Shown here piece after piece: positions 33,275 through 43,728 of a stretch of 64,000 bases of DNA. Made by a program: the position numbers and the translations under genes. The stretch covers positions 1 through 64,000 of the forward strand of contig JANPBY010000080.1 of the NCBI GenBank assembly GCA_031430645.1, in the 5' to 3' direction. How positions within the stretch are numbered: the first letter of the stretch is position 1; the number at the start of each line of letters is the position of its first letter. The stretch comes from JANPBY01 sp031430645 (GTDB lineage Bacteria; Actinomycetota; Actinomycetes; DATJPE01). The notes beneath the pieces were generated by a model. The model saw nothing but the letters and a program-made list of their open reading frames with translations, was not told where the DNA came from and searched no databases.

Positions 33275-34311
33275 GCAACGAGACGACGCTCGCTCCCGAG
33301 GCACCGGAACTGGACGAGGCGACCCCCGGATCGCTCATCCGCTCGGAGGTCCGCCGGATCACCCACCGCCGCTTCATCCGCTGGCTGATCATCCTGGGCG
33401 CAGTCGGCTACCTCGTCATCTTGGTGATCGCCTCGACGCAGTACGCCAAGTCCTCGCCCGAGCAACTCGAGCAGGGCAAGGCGCAACTGCAGAGATTCGT
33501 AGACGAACAAAACGGCTACCGCGAGCAGTGCATCCAGAACGAGGTCCCCCCAGGGGAGGATCCCGAGCAGTTCTGTGGGCCCCCTGCCACGGCGGAGAAC
33601 TTCGGAAATCCCGAAGACTTCATCGATAAGCAGCCGTTCCTTGTGAGCGACGAGCTACCCGGCTTCACTATCGGGATCGGCGTGATGGTGGCCTGTTTCT
33701 GCTTCCTGATCGGGGCCACCTGGATCGGGGCTGAATGGTCGCAGAAGACCCTGATGGCCCTGCTGTTCTGGGAACCTCGTCGGCTCAAAGTCTTTCTCAC
33801 CAAGATCGGCGTCCTCGTGGTGGGCGTCGTTGCGCTCGCTGCGCTGGCCCAGGTCGTGATGATCGGTGCCGGACTCTTCTTCGGGTCCACCAAGGGCACC
33901 ACCACGGTGCCGGATGAGTTCTGGGGCGACCTGTTCGCCCAGCAGGGGCGGATTGTGCTCCTTGCAGTATTTCTGTCGCTGATCGGGTTCGGCATCGCCA
34001 ACTTGATCCGCAACACCGGGGCCGCGCTGGGCGTCGGCTTCGTCTACTTCATCGCCGAACTCATCATGGCCAACGTCAAACCTGCCTGGCAGGAGTGGTT
34101 CCTGACGGCCAATGCCGGTGCGTTGGTCAACAAGGGCGGCCTGACCCTCTATATCTACACCAACGAGCCGTCACTCCAGCCCGATGGCTCCTTCAGCCAG
34201 GGTCGGCAACTCTTGCTGACGAACTGGCACGGCGGTCTGGTGCTCGGCGGGCTAGCGCTGGTGCTGCTGCTGGTCGGCGGCTGGCTGTTCAAGCGCCGCG
34301 ACCTCACCTAG
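33271..34311 (+). CDS. ABC transporter permease (ABC-2 type)
   Basis: 346 aa. A cytoplasmic N-terminus precedes helix 1 (FIRWLIILGAVGYLVILVIAS), then a large extracytoplasmic loop (about 60-125) and at least five helices (FTIGIGVMVACFCFLIGATWIGAEW, VFLTKIGVLVVGVVALAALAQVVMIGAGLFF, IVLLAVFLSLIGFGIANLIRNTGAALGVGFVYFIAEL, GLVLGGLALVLLLVGGWLF). EWSQKTLMALLFWEPRR is typical of ABC-2 permeases. Forms an exporter with the ATPase; cargo unknown. It is followed by the hairpin repeat that probably ends the transcript. Confidence 0.9.
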   Translation: MSNETTLAPEAPELDEATPGSLIRSEVRRITHRRFIRWLIILGAVGYLVILVIASTQYAKSSPEQLEQGKAQLQRFVDEQNGYREQCIQNEVPPGEDPEQFCGPPATAENFGNPEDFIDKQPFLVSDELPGFTIGIGVMVACFCFLIGATWIGAEWSQKTLMALLFWEPRRLKVFLTKIGVLVVGVVALAALAQVVMIGAGLFFGSTKGTTTVPDEFWGDLFAQQGRIVLLAVFLSLIGFGIANLIRNTGAALGVGFVYFIAELIMANVKPAWQEWFLTANAGALVNKGGLTLYIYTNEPSLQPDGSFSQGRQLLLTNWHGGLVLGGLALVLLLVGGWLFKRRDLT

Positions 34312-34319
34312 CCCCACCC

Positions 34320-34382
34320 CGCTGAGTGTGACGTTGTGTACGCGACACGCGGCGTGTCGCGTACGTTACGTCACACTCAGCG
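34320..34382. terminator. Long inverted repeat: bidirectional terminator / dispersed hairpin
   Basis: Outer arms 34320-34334 and 34368-34382 are perfectly complementary over 15 bp (CGCTGAGTGTGACGT). After a 3-bp mismatch, inner arms 34338-34350 and 34352-34364 (GTACGCGACACGC) pair over 13 bp. It follows the permease stop by 8 bp and overlaps the stop codon of the converging DLW-39 gene (34377-34379). The outer arm recurs at 7-21, so the element is dispersed. Confidence 0.85.
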
Positions 34383-34511
34383 GAGGTCGAGGGAGGCGTC
34401 GCTGGTCGCCTCGGTCCAGAGATCTTGCTCGGCCTGGTCGGCCTGCAGCTTCTTCCAGGCGACAGCACCGGCCGCAGCCGCGGCGGCGGCAAGGACGAGG
34501 AGTTTCTTCAC
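34377..34511 (-). CDS. DLW-39 family micro-protein
   Basis: 44 aa from GTG 34511: a short basic start (MKKLLVL), a poly-alanine hydrophobic helix, AVAWKKLQADQAEQ and the hallmark DLWTEAT, ending SLDLR. Actinobacteria encode such a tiny protein, about 39 residues, near gyrA and tRNA-Ile; the shared DLW gives the name. Probably a membrane-associated peptide; function unknown. The stop codon lies inside the right arm of the hairpin repeat. Confidence 0.88.
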   Translation of the reverse strand: MKKLLVLAAAAAAAGAVAWKKLQADQAEQDLWTEATSDASLDLR

Positions 34512-34554
34512 GGTCTAACCCTTCGTTCGAGGGAGCTTGCGGCGACACGTCGAG

Positions 34555-34628
34555 TGGGCCTAGGAGGACTTGAACCTCCGACCTCTTCCTTATCAGGGAA
34601 GCGCTCTAACCGTCTGAGCTATAGGCCC
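34555..34628 (-). tRNA. tRNA-Ile (anticodon GAT)
   Basis: 74 nt on the minus strand. Acceptor GGGCCTA (34628-34622) pairs with TAGGCCC (34562-34556). D arm TAGCTCAGACGGTTAGAGCG, anticodon loop CTGATAA with GAT at 34594-34592, T arm GGAGGTTCAAGTCCTCC. Discriminator A at 34555; CCA not encoded. Stands between DUF3566 and DLW-39. Confidence 0.96.
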
Positions 34629-34678
34629 TCGTTGGCCGTGGCAGCGTACCCGACCGCCGAGGGGGGCCACAAAACCGT

Positions 34679-35316
34679 TCAGGCGTCCTCGGACAGGGTG
34701 ACCTCGAAGCCACCCACGAGCCCGGCCGCCAGGTTGTAGAGGAACGCCGCGAGCGTCGCCAATGCGGTCACCAGCACGACCTGGACCACGGCGAGCATCA
34801 AAGCGATACCCATGACCCGCCGCAGAGAGAAGACCTCGACCACCGAGATCGTCGATCCGGACCCGGCGATGTCGCCGATGGTCTGGTCGACGGAGACGAA
34901 GACGTCGCCGTTGACCAGCAGAGACCAGAGCAACCAGACAGCCACGATGAGCACGATCCCGCCGGCCAAGGACAACAAGAAGCTCATCTTCATGACGGAC
35001 CACGGGTCAATCTGGGAGATCGTCAACCGCGCCCGTCGGACCATCCCGACACCAACCTGCGGCGCAGCAGTGACGACCGCCCCCGGCGGCGGCGGGCGAA
35101 GTGCGGTTGGCTCATCTGCGGCCGAACCGAGCGCGTCACCAGGTGGCGCAGGCGCGACAGTCGCCTGGGCAGGCTTTGCTGCGGTGGTCGACGTCCGTTG
35201 AGCCGGACCGGTGGTGGCCGCCGCGTCTGCCCGCGAACTCACCCGCGAACTCACCCGGCTCGCCTCTGTGGGAACCCGTGATACGGGGCCGGTCCCGGAT
35301 GTGGAAGTGTCTCCGC

Positions 35317-35320
<4 letters not shown>
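34679..35320 (-). CDS. DUF3566 transmembrane protein
   Basis: 213 aa. The first 100 residues are disordered, Ala/Pro/Thr/Ser-rich, with an RVSSRVSSRAD stretch encoded by a 12-bp tandem repeat (35231-35254). The DUF3566 domain follows: RRARLTISQIDPWSVMKMSFLLSLAGGIVLIVAVWLLW, an extracytoplasmic loop, then VMGIALMLAVVQVVLVTALATLAAFLYNLAAGLVGGFEVTLSED. Conserved gene after gyrA in actinobacteria; role unknown. Its ATG/GTG overlaps the gyrA stop by 4 bp. Confidence 0.93.
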
Positions 35321-37932
<2,612 letters not shown>

Positions 37933-37989
37933 GAGATGCCTTTCGTCGTACGGCTGGCGCGGGCCAAGCGGCCGGGGGCCGGTTTGGGC

Positions 37990-38013
37990 GAACTAGATGT
38001 CGAACTAGATGTC
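37990..38013. repeat. 12-bp tandem duplication that copies the gyrB stop codon
   Basis: GAACTAGATGTC occurs twice in a row (plus strand). On the minus strand this reads GAC-ATC-TAG-TTC twice in frame, so the GyrB end (FLDI-stop) is followed by an extra Asp-Ile-stop unit. Confidence 0.95.
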
Positions 38014-40185
38014 AAGGAAGCGGACATCGCGCGCGTTGCGCTGGATGAACTTGCGGCGCTCTTCGACGTCCTCGCCCATCAAGGTGGTGAACAGCTCGTC
38101 GGCCTGGACCGCATCATCGAGGGTCACTTGGAGCAGGATCCGATGGGCCGGATCCATCGTGGTGTCCCACAGCTCGTCGGCATTCATCTCCCCGAGCCCC
38201 TTGTAGCGCTGGACCGGGTTCTCCTTGGGCAGCTTGCGCCCAGCCTCAAGACCCTCAGCCATCATCGCGTCTCGCTCACGATCGCTATAGACGAATTCGT
38301 GGTCGGCGTTGGACCAGCGCAACCGATAGAGCGGGGGCTGCGCGAGATAGACGTGGCCGACCTCGACGAGTGGACGCATGAAGCGGAAGAGGAAGGTCAG
38401 CAGCAGGGTGCGGATGTGCTGGCCGTCGACGTCGGCATCAGCCATCAACACGATCTTGTGATAGCGGAGCTTGTCGAGGTCGAAGTCCTCGTGGATCCCG
38501 GTGCCCAGTGCAGAGATCAGCGCCTGGACCTCGTTGTTGGCCAACACCTTGTCGATGCGCGCCTTTTCGACGTTGAGGATCTTGCCGCGAATCGGAAGGA
38601 TCGCCTGGGTACGTGGGTCGCGACCACCCTTGGCCGAGCCACCAGCCGAATCGCCCTCCACGATGAAGACCTCGCACTCTTCGGGGTTGGTCGACTGGCA
38701 GTCCGACAACTTGCCGGGGAGGCCACCACCACCGAGCAGCCCTTTGCGATTGCGCGCGAGGTCGCGAGCCTTACGCGCGGCGATCCGGGCAGCCGCCGCG
38801 GCCGAGGACTTGCGGGCGATGTCCTTGCCTTCGGAGGGATTGGCTTCGAACCAGCCGCCGAGCTGATCAAAGACCAACTTCTGGACGAACGCCTTCGCTT
38901 CAGTGTTGCCGAGCTTGGTCTTGGTCTGGCCCTCGAACTGTGGCTCCCCGAGCTTGATGCTCACGATGGCGGTCAGCCCCTCGCGAATGTCCTCACCGGC
39001 CAGGTTGGTGTCCTTCTCTTTGAGGATCCCCCAGTCGCGGGCGAACTTGTTGACCAGCGTGGTCAGCGCCGCCCTGAAGCCCTCTTCGTGGGTGCCACCC
39101 TCGTGGGTGTTGATCGTGTTGGCGAAGGTGTAGACCGACTCCGAGAACGAGGTGTTCCACTGCATCGCGACCTCGAGGCTCATCGGGGCACCCGGTCGTT
39201 CAGATGATTCAGCTACGGCCTCGAAGGCGATGATCGAGCGGTGCGCCTCGCCCTTGCGGGCGTTGAGGTGCTTGACGAAGTCGACGAGTCCGTCGTCATA
39301 GCGATAGCTGACTTCACGGATCCGGGCGGCGTCCTCGAGGATCAAGTCGCGGACGGCTGCGCCCTCAACAGCTTCCTGCTCGCCGTCGAGGCGACCCTCG
39401 GCCTCGGCGTCGACCTGCTCCGAGGTGTCACCGACGGCATCGTCGGAGGTGTCCTCGTGCTCGGGCCGCTCGTCGCGCAGGCTGAGCCGCAAACCCTTGT
39501 TGAGGAACGCCATCTCCTGGAACCGCCGCGACAGGGTCTCGAAGTCGTAGTCGGTGGTCTCGAAGATGTCGGGATCGGCCCAGAACGTGATGGTCGTGCC
39601 GGTCGCCTCGGCAGGGCCGCCCTTGGCCAGCGGAGCAACCGGGCGAGATCGGTCGTAGGACTGGGTCCAGGCGAACCCATCCCGATGCACCTCCACCTCG
39701 AGGGTGCGGGCCAGCGCATTGACCACCGAGACCCCGACGCCGTGCAATCCTCCGGAGACGGAGTAGCCACCGCCCCCGAACTTGCCTCCTGCGTGCAACA
39801 CGGTGAGGACCACCTCGACCGCGGGGCGCCCCTCGCCAGCAACCTCGTCGACGGGGATGCCACGGCCATTGTCGACGACGCGTACGCCGCCGTCGGCAAG
39901 GATCGTGACGTCAATGAGGTCGCAGTGACCGGCCAGCGCCTCGTCGACGGAGTTGTCGACGACCTCGTAGACCAGGTGGTGCAGCCCCCGCGCACCGGTA
40001 GAGCCGATGTACATGCCGGGGCGCTTGCGGACGGCGTCGAGGCCCTCGAGCACCTGGATGGAGGACGCGTCATAGGCGCCGTCGACGTGCCCGCTCTCGG
40101 CGATGCTGGGCCCATCCGCACCGGGAACGACCTCGGCCTCGCCGACGAGAACGGGCGCGGGCGGCTGATCGGAGGCGGTGGTCAC
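38005..40185 (-). CDS. gyrB: DNA gyrase subunit B
   Basis: 726 aa, somewhat longer than the usual 640-690 because of an acidic insertion. ATPase domain: VLEGLDAVRKRPGMYIGSTGARGLHHLVYEVVDNSVDEA, DNGRGIPVD, KFGGGGYSVSGGLHGVG. Transducer NTHEGGTHEEGFRAALT. Toprim domain: EVFIVEGDSAGGSAKGGRD, PIRGKILNVEKARIDK, DADVDGQHIRTLLLTF, and the final MNADELWDTTMDP. Residues about 240-290 (EHEDTSDDAVGDTSEQVDAEAE...) form a 50-residue acidic loop absent from E. coli GyrB. Start ATG; divides from dciA by 198 bp. Confidence 0.97.
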   Translation of the reverse strand: MTTASDQPPAPVLVGEAEVVPGADGPSIAESGHVDGAYDASSIQVLEGLDAVRKRPGMYIGSTGARGLHHLVYEVVDNSVDEALAGHCDLIDVTILADGGVRVVDNGRGIPVDEVAGEGRPAVEVVLTVLHAGGKFGGGGYSVSGGLHGVGVSVVNALARTLEVEVHRDGFAWTQSYDRSRPVAPLAKGGPAEATGTTITFWADPDIFETTDYDFETLSRRFQEMAFLNKGLRLSLRDERPEHEDTSDDAVGDTSEQVDAEAEGRLDGEQEAVEGAAVRDLILEDAARIREVSYRYDDGLVDFVKHLNARKGEAHRSIIAFEAVAESSERPGAPMSLEVAMQWNTSFSESVYTFANTINTHEGGTHEEGFRAALTTLVNKFARDWGILKEKDTNLAGEDIREGLTAIVSIKLGEPQFEGQTKTKLGNTEAKAFVQKLVFDQLGGWFEANPSEGKDIARKSSAAAAARIAARKARDLARNRKGLLGGGGLPGKLSDCQSTNPEECEVFIVEGDSAGGSAKGGRDPRTQAILPIRGKILNVEKARIDKVLANNEVQALISALGTGIHEDFDLDKLRYHKIVLMADADVDGQHIRTLLLTFLFRFMRPLVEVGHVYLAQPPLYRLRWSNADHEFVYSDRERDAMMAEGLEAGRKLPKENPVQRYKGLGEMNADELWDTTMDPAHRILLQVTLDDAVQADELFTTLMGEDVEERRKFIQRNARDVRFLDI

Positions 40186-40214
40186 TGGGCTCCCTCAAAG
40201 TGGGACGTGGAGCA

Positions 40215-40233
40215 GGCCGCCCGACAGGCGGCC
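40215..40233 (-). promoter_or_regulatory. GC hairpin in the gyrB leader / end of the dnaN-recF-dciA unit
   Basis: GGCCGCC-CGACA-GGCGGCC is a perfect 7-bp stem with a 5-base loop, 30 bp before the gyrB ATG on the minus strand. It could terminate the upstream operon or regulate gyrB. The rest of 40186-40383 holds no gene I recognise. Confidence 0.4.
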
Positions 40234-40383
40234 CGAGGAGACTTGAGTCTAGTGCCTCGGACCGACCAGAAAGGGCCTCCAGGAGCCCCTGGGGATAGTT
40301 TGAGCGGCCGAACGGGGGGCGTTGAATGTCCCCCCACGCGGGATGGGGTCCTCCGGCGCTCTCAGGGACTCCCGCAAACCGGC

Positions 40384-41001
40384 TCACCCGTAGGTATCCC
40401 GGGGACCCCGGCCCTTCACCGTGCGGGTGCCCTTGACCCACGAGGGGGCACCAGGCCCACGCACCTCAATCCTGGTGACGGTTCCGTGCCCGAGCTCCTC
40501 GCCGAGTCGGCGCAGCACCTGTGGGGCCAACATCCGCACCTGGGTGGCCCAGGCCGTGGAGTCGGTGCGGACGGTGAGGACACCCTCGCTCCAGCCCTCC
40601 GGTTCGCAGTGGGCGGCTAAGTCGGCGCCCACGATCTCCGGCCACCGACCCATCACGCCCCCGACTGCAACGTCGTCCTCCCAGCCGTGCTCGGCAACCA
40701 GACGCTTCATCGTCACCGAGAGCGTCTGCGGATCGCGGTCGTCGGGGTGTGCGCCCGAACGCGTGTTGGCTCCTGCGCGTCTGGCGGCAGCCGTACGTCC
40801 GGCGCCGGTCTGCACTCCCCCCGTCTGTGGCCGCCCCGGACCGGCTCCCTTCGCCCGTGCATCAGCCTTGGCCTGGGCCAGCAGCGCCCGCGCCAGGTCG
40901 ACCCCTTTGGCCTCCCCAGCGTCCGACCCACCGTGGCCTATAACCCTCGGTTGGTTGGACGCACGGGTTGGGTCGGACGCCGGAGGAGGCTCAGGCGACA
41001 C
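40384..41001 (-). CDS. dciA: DciA (DUF721) replicative-helicase loader-like protein
   Basis: 205 aa from GTG 41001, which has GAGG upstream and overlaps the recF end by 11 bp; the long frame further 5' is not coding. N-terminal 100 residues are disordered and Arg/Ala-rich (GAGRTAAARRAGANTRSG), then the DUF721 domain: TMKRLVAEHGWEDDVAVGGVMGRWPEIVGADLAAHCEPEGWSEGVLTVRTDSTAWATQVRML and LGHGTVTRIEVRGP. DciA is the ancestral loader of DnaB and replaces DnaC in most bacteria. Standard order dnaN-recF-dciA-gyrB. Confidence 0.94.
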   Translation of the reverse strand: MSPEPPPASDPTRASNQPRVIGHGGSDAGEAKGVDLARALLAQAKADARAKGAGPGRPQTGGVQTGAGRTAAARRAGANTRSGAHPDDRDPQTLSVTMKRLVAEHGWEDDVAVGGVMGRWPEIVGADLAAHCEPEGWSEGVLTVRTDSTAWATQVRMLAPQVLRRLGEELGHGTVTRIEVRGPGAPSWVKGTRTVKGRGPRDTYG

Positions 41002-42121
41002 TGCGCACCTCGCCCGCCGCGACGTCGAAGCGGACGCCCCGCAGGAGCGCGGGCACGTCGGCTGCCACGGCTGCGGTGATGAGCACCTGCTCGGCCGGGG
41101 CAACCAGTTCGGCGAGGCGATCGCGACGCGAGGTGTCGAGCTCAGCGAAGACGTCGTCGAGGATGAGCACCGGCTCACCCCCGTCACCGGTGAGCAGGTC
41201 ATAGGCCGCCAGGCGCATGGCCAGGGCCAAGGACCACGACTCACCGTGGGAGGCGAATCCTTTGGCGGGCATCGGACCCAGATCGAGTCGCAACTCATCT
41301 CGGTGCGGGCCGACCAGGGAGACTCCTCGTTCCAGCTCGGCCTTGCGGCTGGCCTGCATCGCCTCCACCAGGGCGGCGGCCAACTGGGTGCGGTCAGGCA
41401 CGCGTACGGCTTCAGAACCAAGCGCCGACTGATAGCTGATGCTGGCTGTTCCACTCCCGGGAGCGACCCGGTCATAAGACCTAGCTACCAGTGGCTCGAG
41501 GTCCATGACCAGCGCGATCCGGGCGGCCAGCAACTCCCCCCCGGACTCAGCCAGGTGGGTGTCCCACACGTCGAGGGTGGAGAGTTCAGCTGACCGGCCG
41601 GTGCGGGCCGCAATCCCAGCAGACTTCAACAAAGCGTTGCGCTGCTTGAGGATTCGGTCATAGTCGGCGCGAACACCGGCCATCCGCGGCGAACGAGCAA
41701 CGAGGAGATCGTCGAGATACCTTCGTCGCTCGCTCGGGTCTCCTTTGACCAGCGCCAGGTCCTCCGGGGCGAACAACACGGTGCGCACCAACCCCAAGAC
41801 TTCGCGGGGACGCGGCACCGGTGAGCGGTTGATCCGAGCCCGGTTGGCCTTGCCCGGATTGATCTCGACCTCGACGAGGGTCGGGCGGGCGTCGCGAACC
41901 ACGGAAACCCTGACGACGGCGCGCTGCGCGCCCTGCCGTACGAGCGGTGCATCTGCCGCGACCCGGTGGCTCGACAGCGACGCGGCGTAGCCGATCGCTT
42001 CGACCAGGTTGGTCTTGCCCTGCCCGTTCGGGCCGACCAACCCCGTGATTCCTGGACCGAGCGGCAACTCGACCCCGGCATAGGACCGGAAGTCTGTGAG
42101 CGACAGGTGAGCGACGTGCAC
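40991..42121 (-). CDS. recF: RecF recombination mediator
   Basis: 376 aa, GTG start one base after the dnaN stop region. SMC-like ATPase: LTDFRSYAGVELPLGPGITGLVGPNGQGKTNLVEAIGY (Walker A), RAQRAVVRVSV strand, central coiled region, ABC signature SHGESWSLALAMRLAAYDLL and Walker B PVLILDDVFAELDTSRRDRLAELV. It assists RecA loading at ssDNA gaps. Length agrees with the family. Confidence 0.96.
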   Translation of the reverse strand: MHVAHLSLTDFRSYAGVELPLGPGITGLVGPNGQGKTNLVEAIGYAASLSSHRVAADAPLVRQGAQRAVVRVSVVRDARPTLVEVEINPGKANRARINRSPVPRPREVLGLVRTVLFAPEDLALVKGDPSERRRYLDDLLVARSPRMAGVRADYDRILKQRNALLKSAGIAARTGRSAELSTLDVWDTHLAESGGELLAARIALVMDLEPLVARSYDRVAPGSGTASISYQSALGSEAVRVPDRTQLAAALVEAMQASRKAELERGVSLVGPHRDELRLDLGPMPAKGFASHGESWSLALAMRLAAYDLLTGDGGEPVLILDDVFAELDTSRRDRLAELVAPAEQVLITAAVAADVPALLRGVRFDVAAGEVRSVA

Positions 42122-42122
42122 G

Positions 42123-43259
42123 TCAGCCCGAGAGGCGGACGGGCATCAACAGGTAGCGGTAGCTGGCTTCGCCGGAGCTCGGCTCAGAGTCGGTTGACCG
42201 TCCGGTCAGCACCGCCGGCTTGGTCGACGTCGTGAAGGACAGCACCGCAATCGGGGCGTCGATCGCGCCAAGGCCGTCGAGCAGGAATTGGGGATTGAAC
42301 GCGATCGTGATCGCTTCGCCGGTCAGCTCGGCCTCGACGGTCTCGGTGGCCTGGGCGTCCTCGCCGGTGCCAGCGTCAAGCTGGAGCTCCCCGGCCGTGA
42401 AGGACAGGCGAACCGGGGTGTTCCGCTCGGCGACGAGCGACACCCGCTTGACTGCCTCCACGAAGGCCCCGGTGTCGATGGTCGCCACCGACAACGACTC
42501 CGAGGGGAGCAGCGAGCGGTACTTGGGGAACTCCCCGTCCAGCAGCCGGGTGGTTGTACGGCGACCGGCGCCCTCGATGCCCAGAAGGCCTTCGCCGATC
42601 GCCCCAGAAGCCAGTGCGAGGGAGACCGTCTCACCTGCGCCGAGGGACTTTGCCGTGTCGGCGAGCGTACGTGCGGGGACCAGGGCCACCGCTTCAGCAC
42701 CCGGGGCCTCAGGAGTCCAGGGAATCTCTCGCACCGCCAGCCGGTAGCGGTCAGTCGCAGCCAACGTCAGAGTTTCGCCCTCGATCTCCAACCGGATCCC
42801 CGTGAGCACCGGGAGCGTGTCGTCCCGCCCAGCCGCCACGGCTACCTGGGCCACCGCTGCTGCGAAGGCGCTGCCGGTGAGAGTGCCGCTCTGCGACGGC
42901 ATCTCGGGAAGGCTCGGGTACTCCTCGACCGGCAGCGTGGGGAGCGAGAACGTTGCGCTCCCACAAACCAGCTGCACCTTGGTGCCCTCAGTGGTGATCG
43001 TCACCGGGCGGGCCGGTAACGCACGGGTGATCTCCGCAAGCAGGCGGCCGGAGACCAAAACCGTGCCGGCTTCTTCGACCACGGCGTCGACCTCAACCCG
43101 ACCACTGACTTCGTAGTCGAAGGAGGACAACGTCAGGTGGTCGCCCGAAGCTTCGATGAGTAGGCCGGCCAGCACAGGGACGGGTGGACGAGCCGGCAAG
43201 CTGCGCGCCGTCCAGGTCACGGCTTCGGCAAGAGTGTCGCGTTCGACCCGGATACGCAC
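42123..43259 (-). CDS. dnaN: DNA polymerase III beta sliding clamp
   Basis: 378 aa. Three-domain clamp: MRIRVERDTLAEAVTWTARSLPARPPVPVLAGLLIEA start, VLVSGRLLAEITRALPARP, DTLPVLTGIRLEIEG, ATDRYRLAVREIPW, FVEAVKRVSLVAERNTPVRLSF and the C-terminal YRYLLMPVRLS that forms the protein-binding pocket. Ring that keeps polymerase on DNA and recruits DnaE, DnaX, MutS. Two bases separate it from recF. Confidence 0.97.
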   Translation of the reverse strand: MRIRVERDTLAEAVTWTARSLPARPPVPVLAGLLIEASGDHLTLSSFDYEVSGRVEVDAVVEEAGTVLVSGRLLAEITRALPARPVTITTEGTKVQLVCGSATFSLPTLPVEEYPSLPEMPSQSGTLTGSAFAAAVAQVAVAAGRDDTLPVLTGIRLEIEGETLTLAATDRYRLAVREIPWTPEAPGAEAVALVPARTLADTAKSLGAGETVSLALASGAIGEGLLGIEGAGRRTTTRLLDGEFPKYRSLLPSESLSVATIDTGAFVEAVKRVSLVAERNTPVRLSFTAGELQLDAGTGEDAQATETVEAELTGEAITIAFNPQFLLDGLGAIDAPIAVLSFTTSTKPAVLTGRSTDSEPSSGEASYRYLLMPVRLSG

Positions 43260-43728
43260 CGGCTAAGCCTCTCTCGTGTTCGGTCTCGAGTTTCACGTGT
43301 TCCGACTAAGTCGGACGAGCCTATGCGGTGAGTCCCCCGAAGAGGTCGTCCCCAGGGTGTCTGACTCCCGAGTTTGGTTCTTGGTCCCCTTGATAGAGAC
43401 CTTCGTCTGTCGTCATAGGGGGCGTGGATACTGTGGATAAGCGGCATGAGTGCAGGTCAAGGGCTGGCGTGCGTCCACCGGAACTGTGGACGGCCTGCGG
43501 ACAACTTCAGCGGTGCCCAGCGGGTGCCGGTCGGCCGCAGCACGTCTGTGCCGCTTTGCACCGGCGTGGGGGCAGCCTGGGGAGGTTGTCCCCAGGTTTG
43601 TCCCCAGGATGTGTACCCACGGTCACCAAAACGTTGTCTGCGCGACTCAGCGTGCCAGGGCGGTGTTGGCCAACTGTTCACCGTGCAACCGGTCACCGTG
43701 CAACGTCTCACCGTGGTGCCGGAGCGGG
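43260..43728. other. dnaA-dnaN intergenic region, probable oriC
   Basis: 469 bp without a gene. DnaA-box candidates: TGTGGATAA at 43432-43440 (complement of the consensus TTATCCACA), TTGTCCCCA at 43586-43594 and 43598-43606 (12 bp apart, in the 12-bp direct repeat), TGTGGACGG near 43485 and GTCGTCCCC near 43347. A parS-like TTTCACGTG at 43291-43299 and a 15-bp triple repeat at 43678-43716 also lie here. Streptomyces and mycobacterial origins map between dnaA and dnaN. No AT-rich 13-mers are evident by eye. Confidence 0.7.
43678..43716. repeat. 15-bp direct repeats next to the dnaA stop
   Basis: TCACCGTGCAAC recurs with a 15-bp period at 43678, 43693 and (partial, TCACCGTGG) 43708. The run ends 12 bp from the dnaA stop codon. 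May be slippage duplication or an origin iteron. Confidence 0.8.

Noticed and set aside
34366..34548. 60-codon minus-strand frame overlapping DLW-39
   Set aside because: Different frame from the DLW-39 protein, arginine-rich; the DLW-39 frame matches the family.
40186..40383. Possible small gene between gyrB and dciA
   Set aside because: No convincing frame; only a GC hairpin at 40215-40233 is worth listing.
43289..43303. AGTTTCACGTGTTCC as a true third parS
   Set aside because: One arm differs at several bases from the palindrome; listed only as parS-like.
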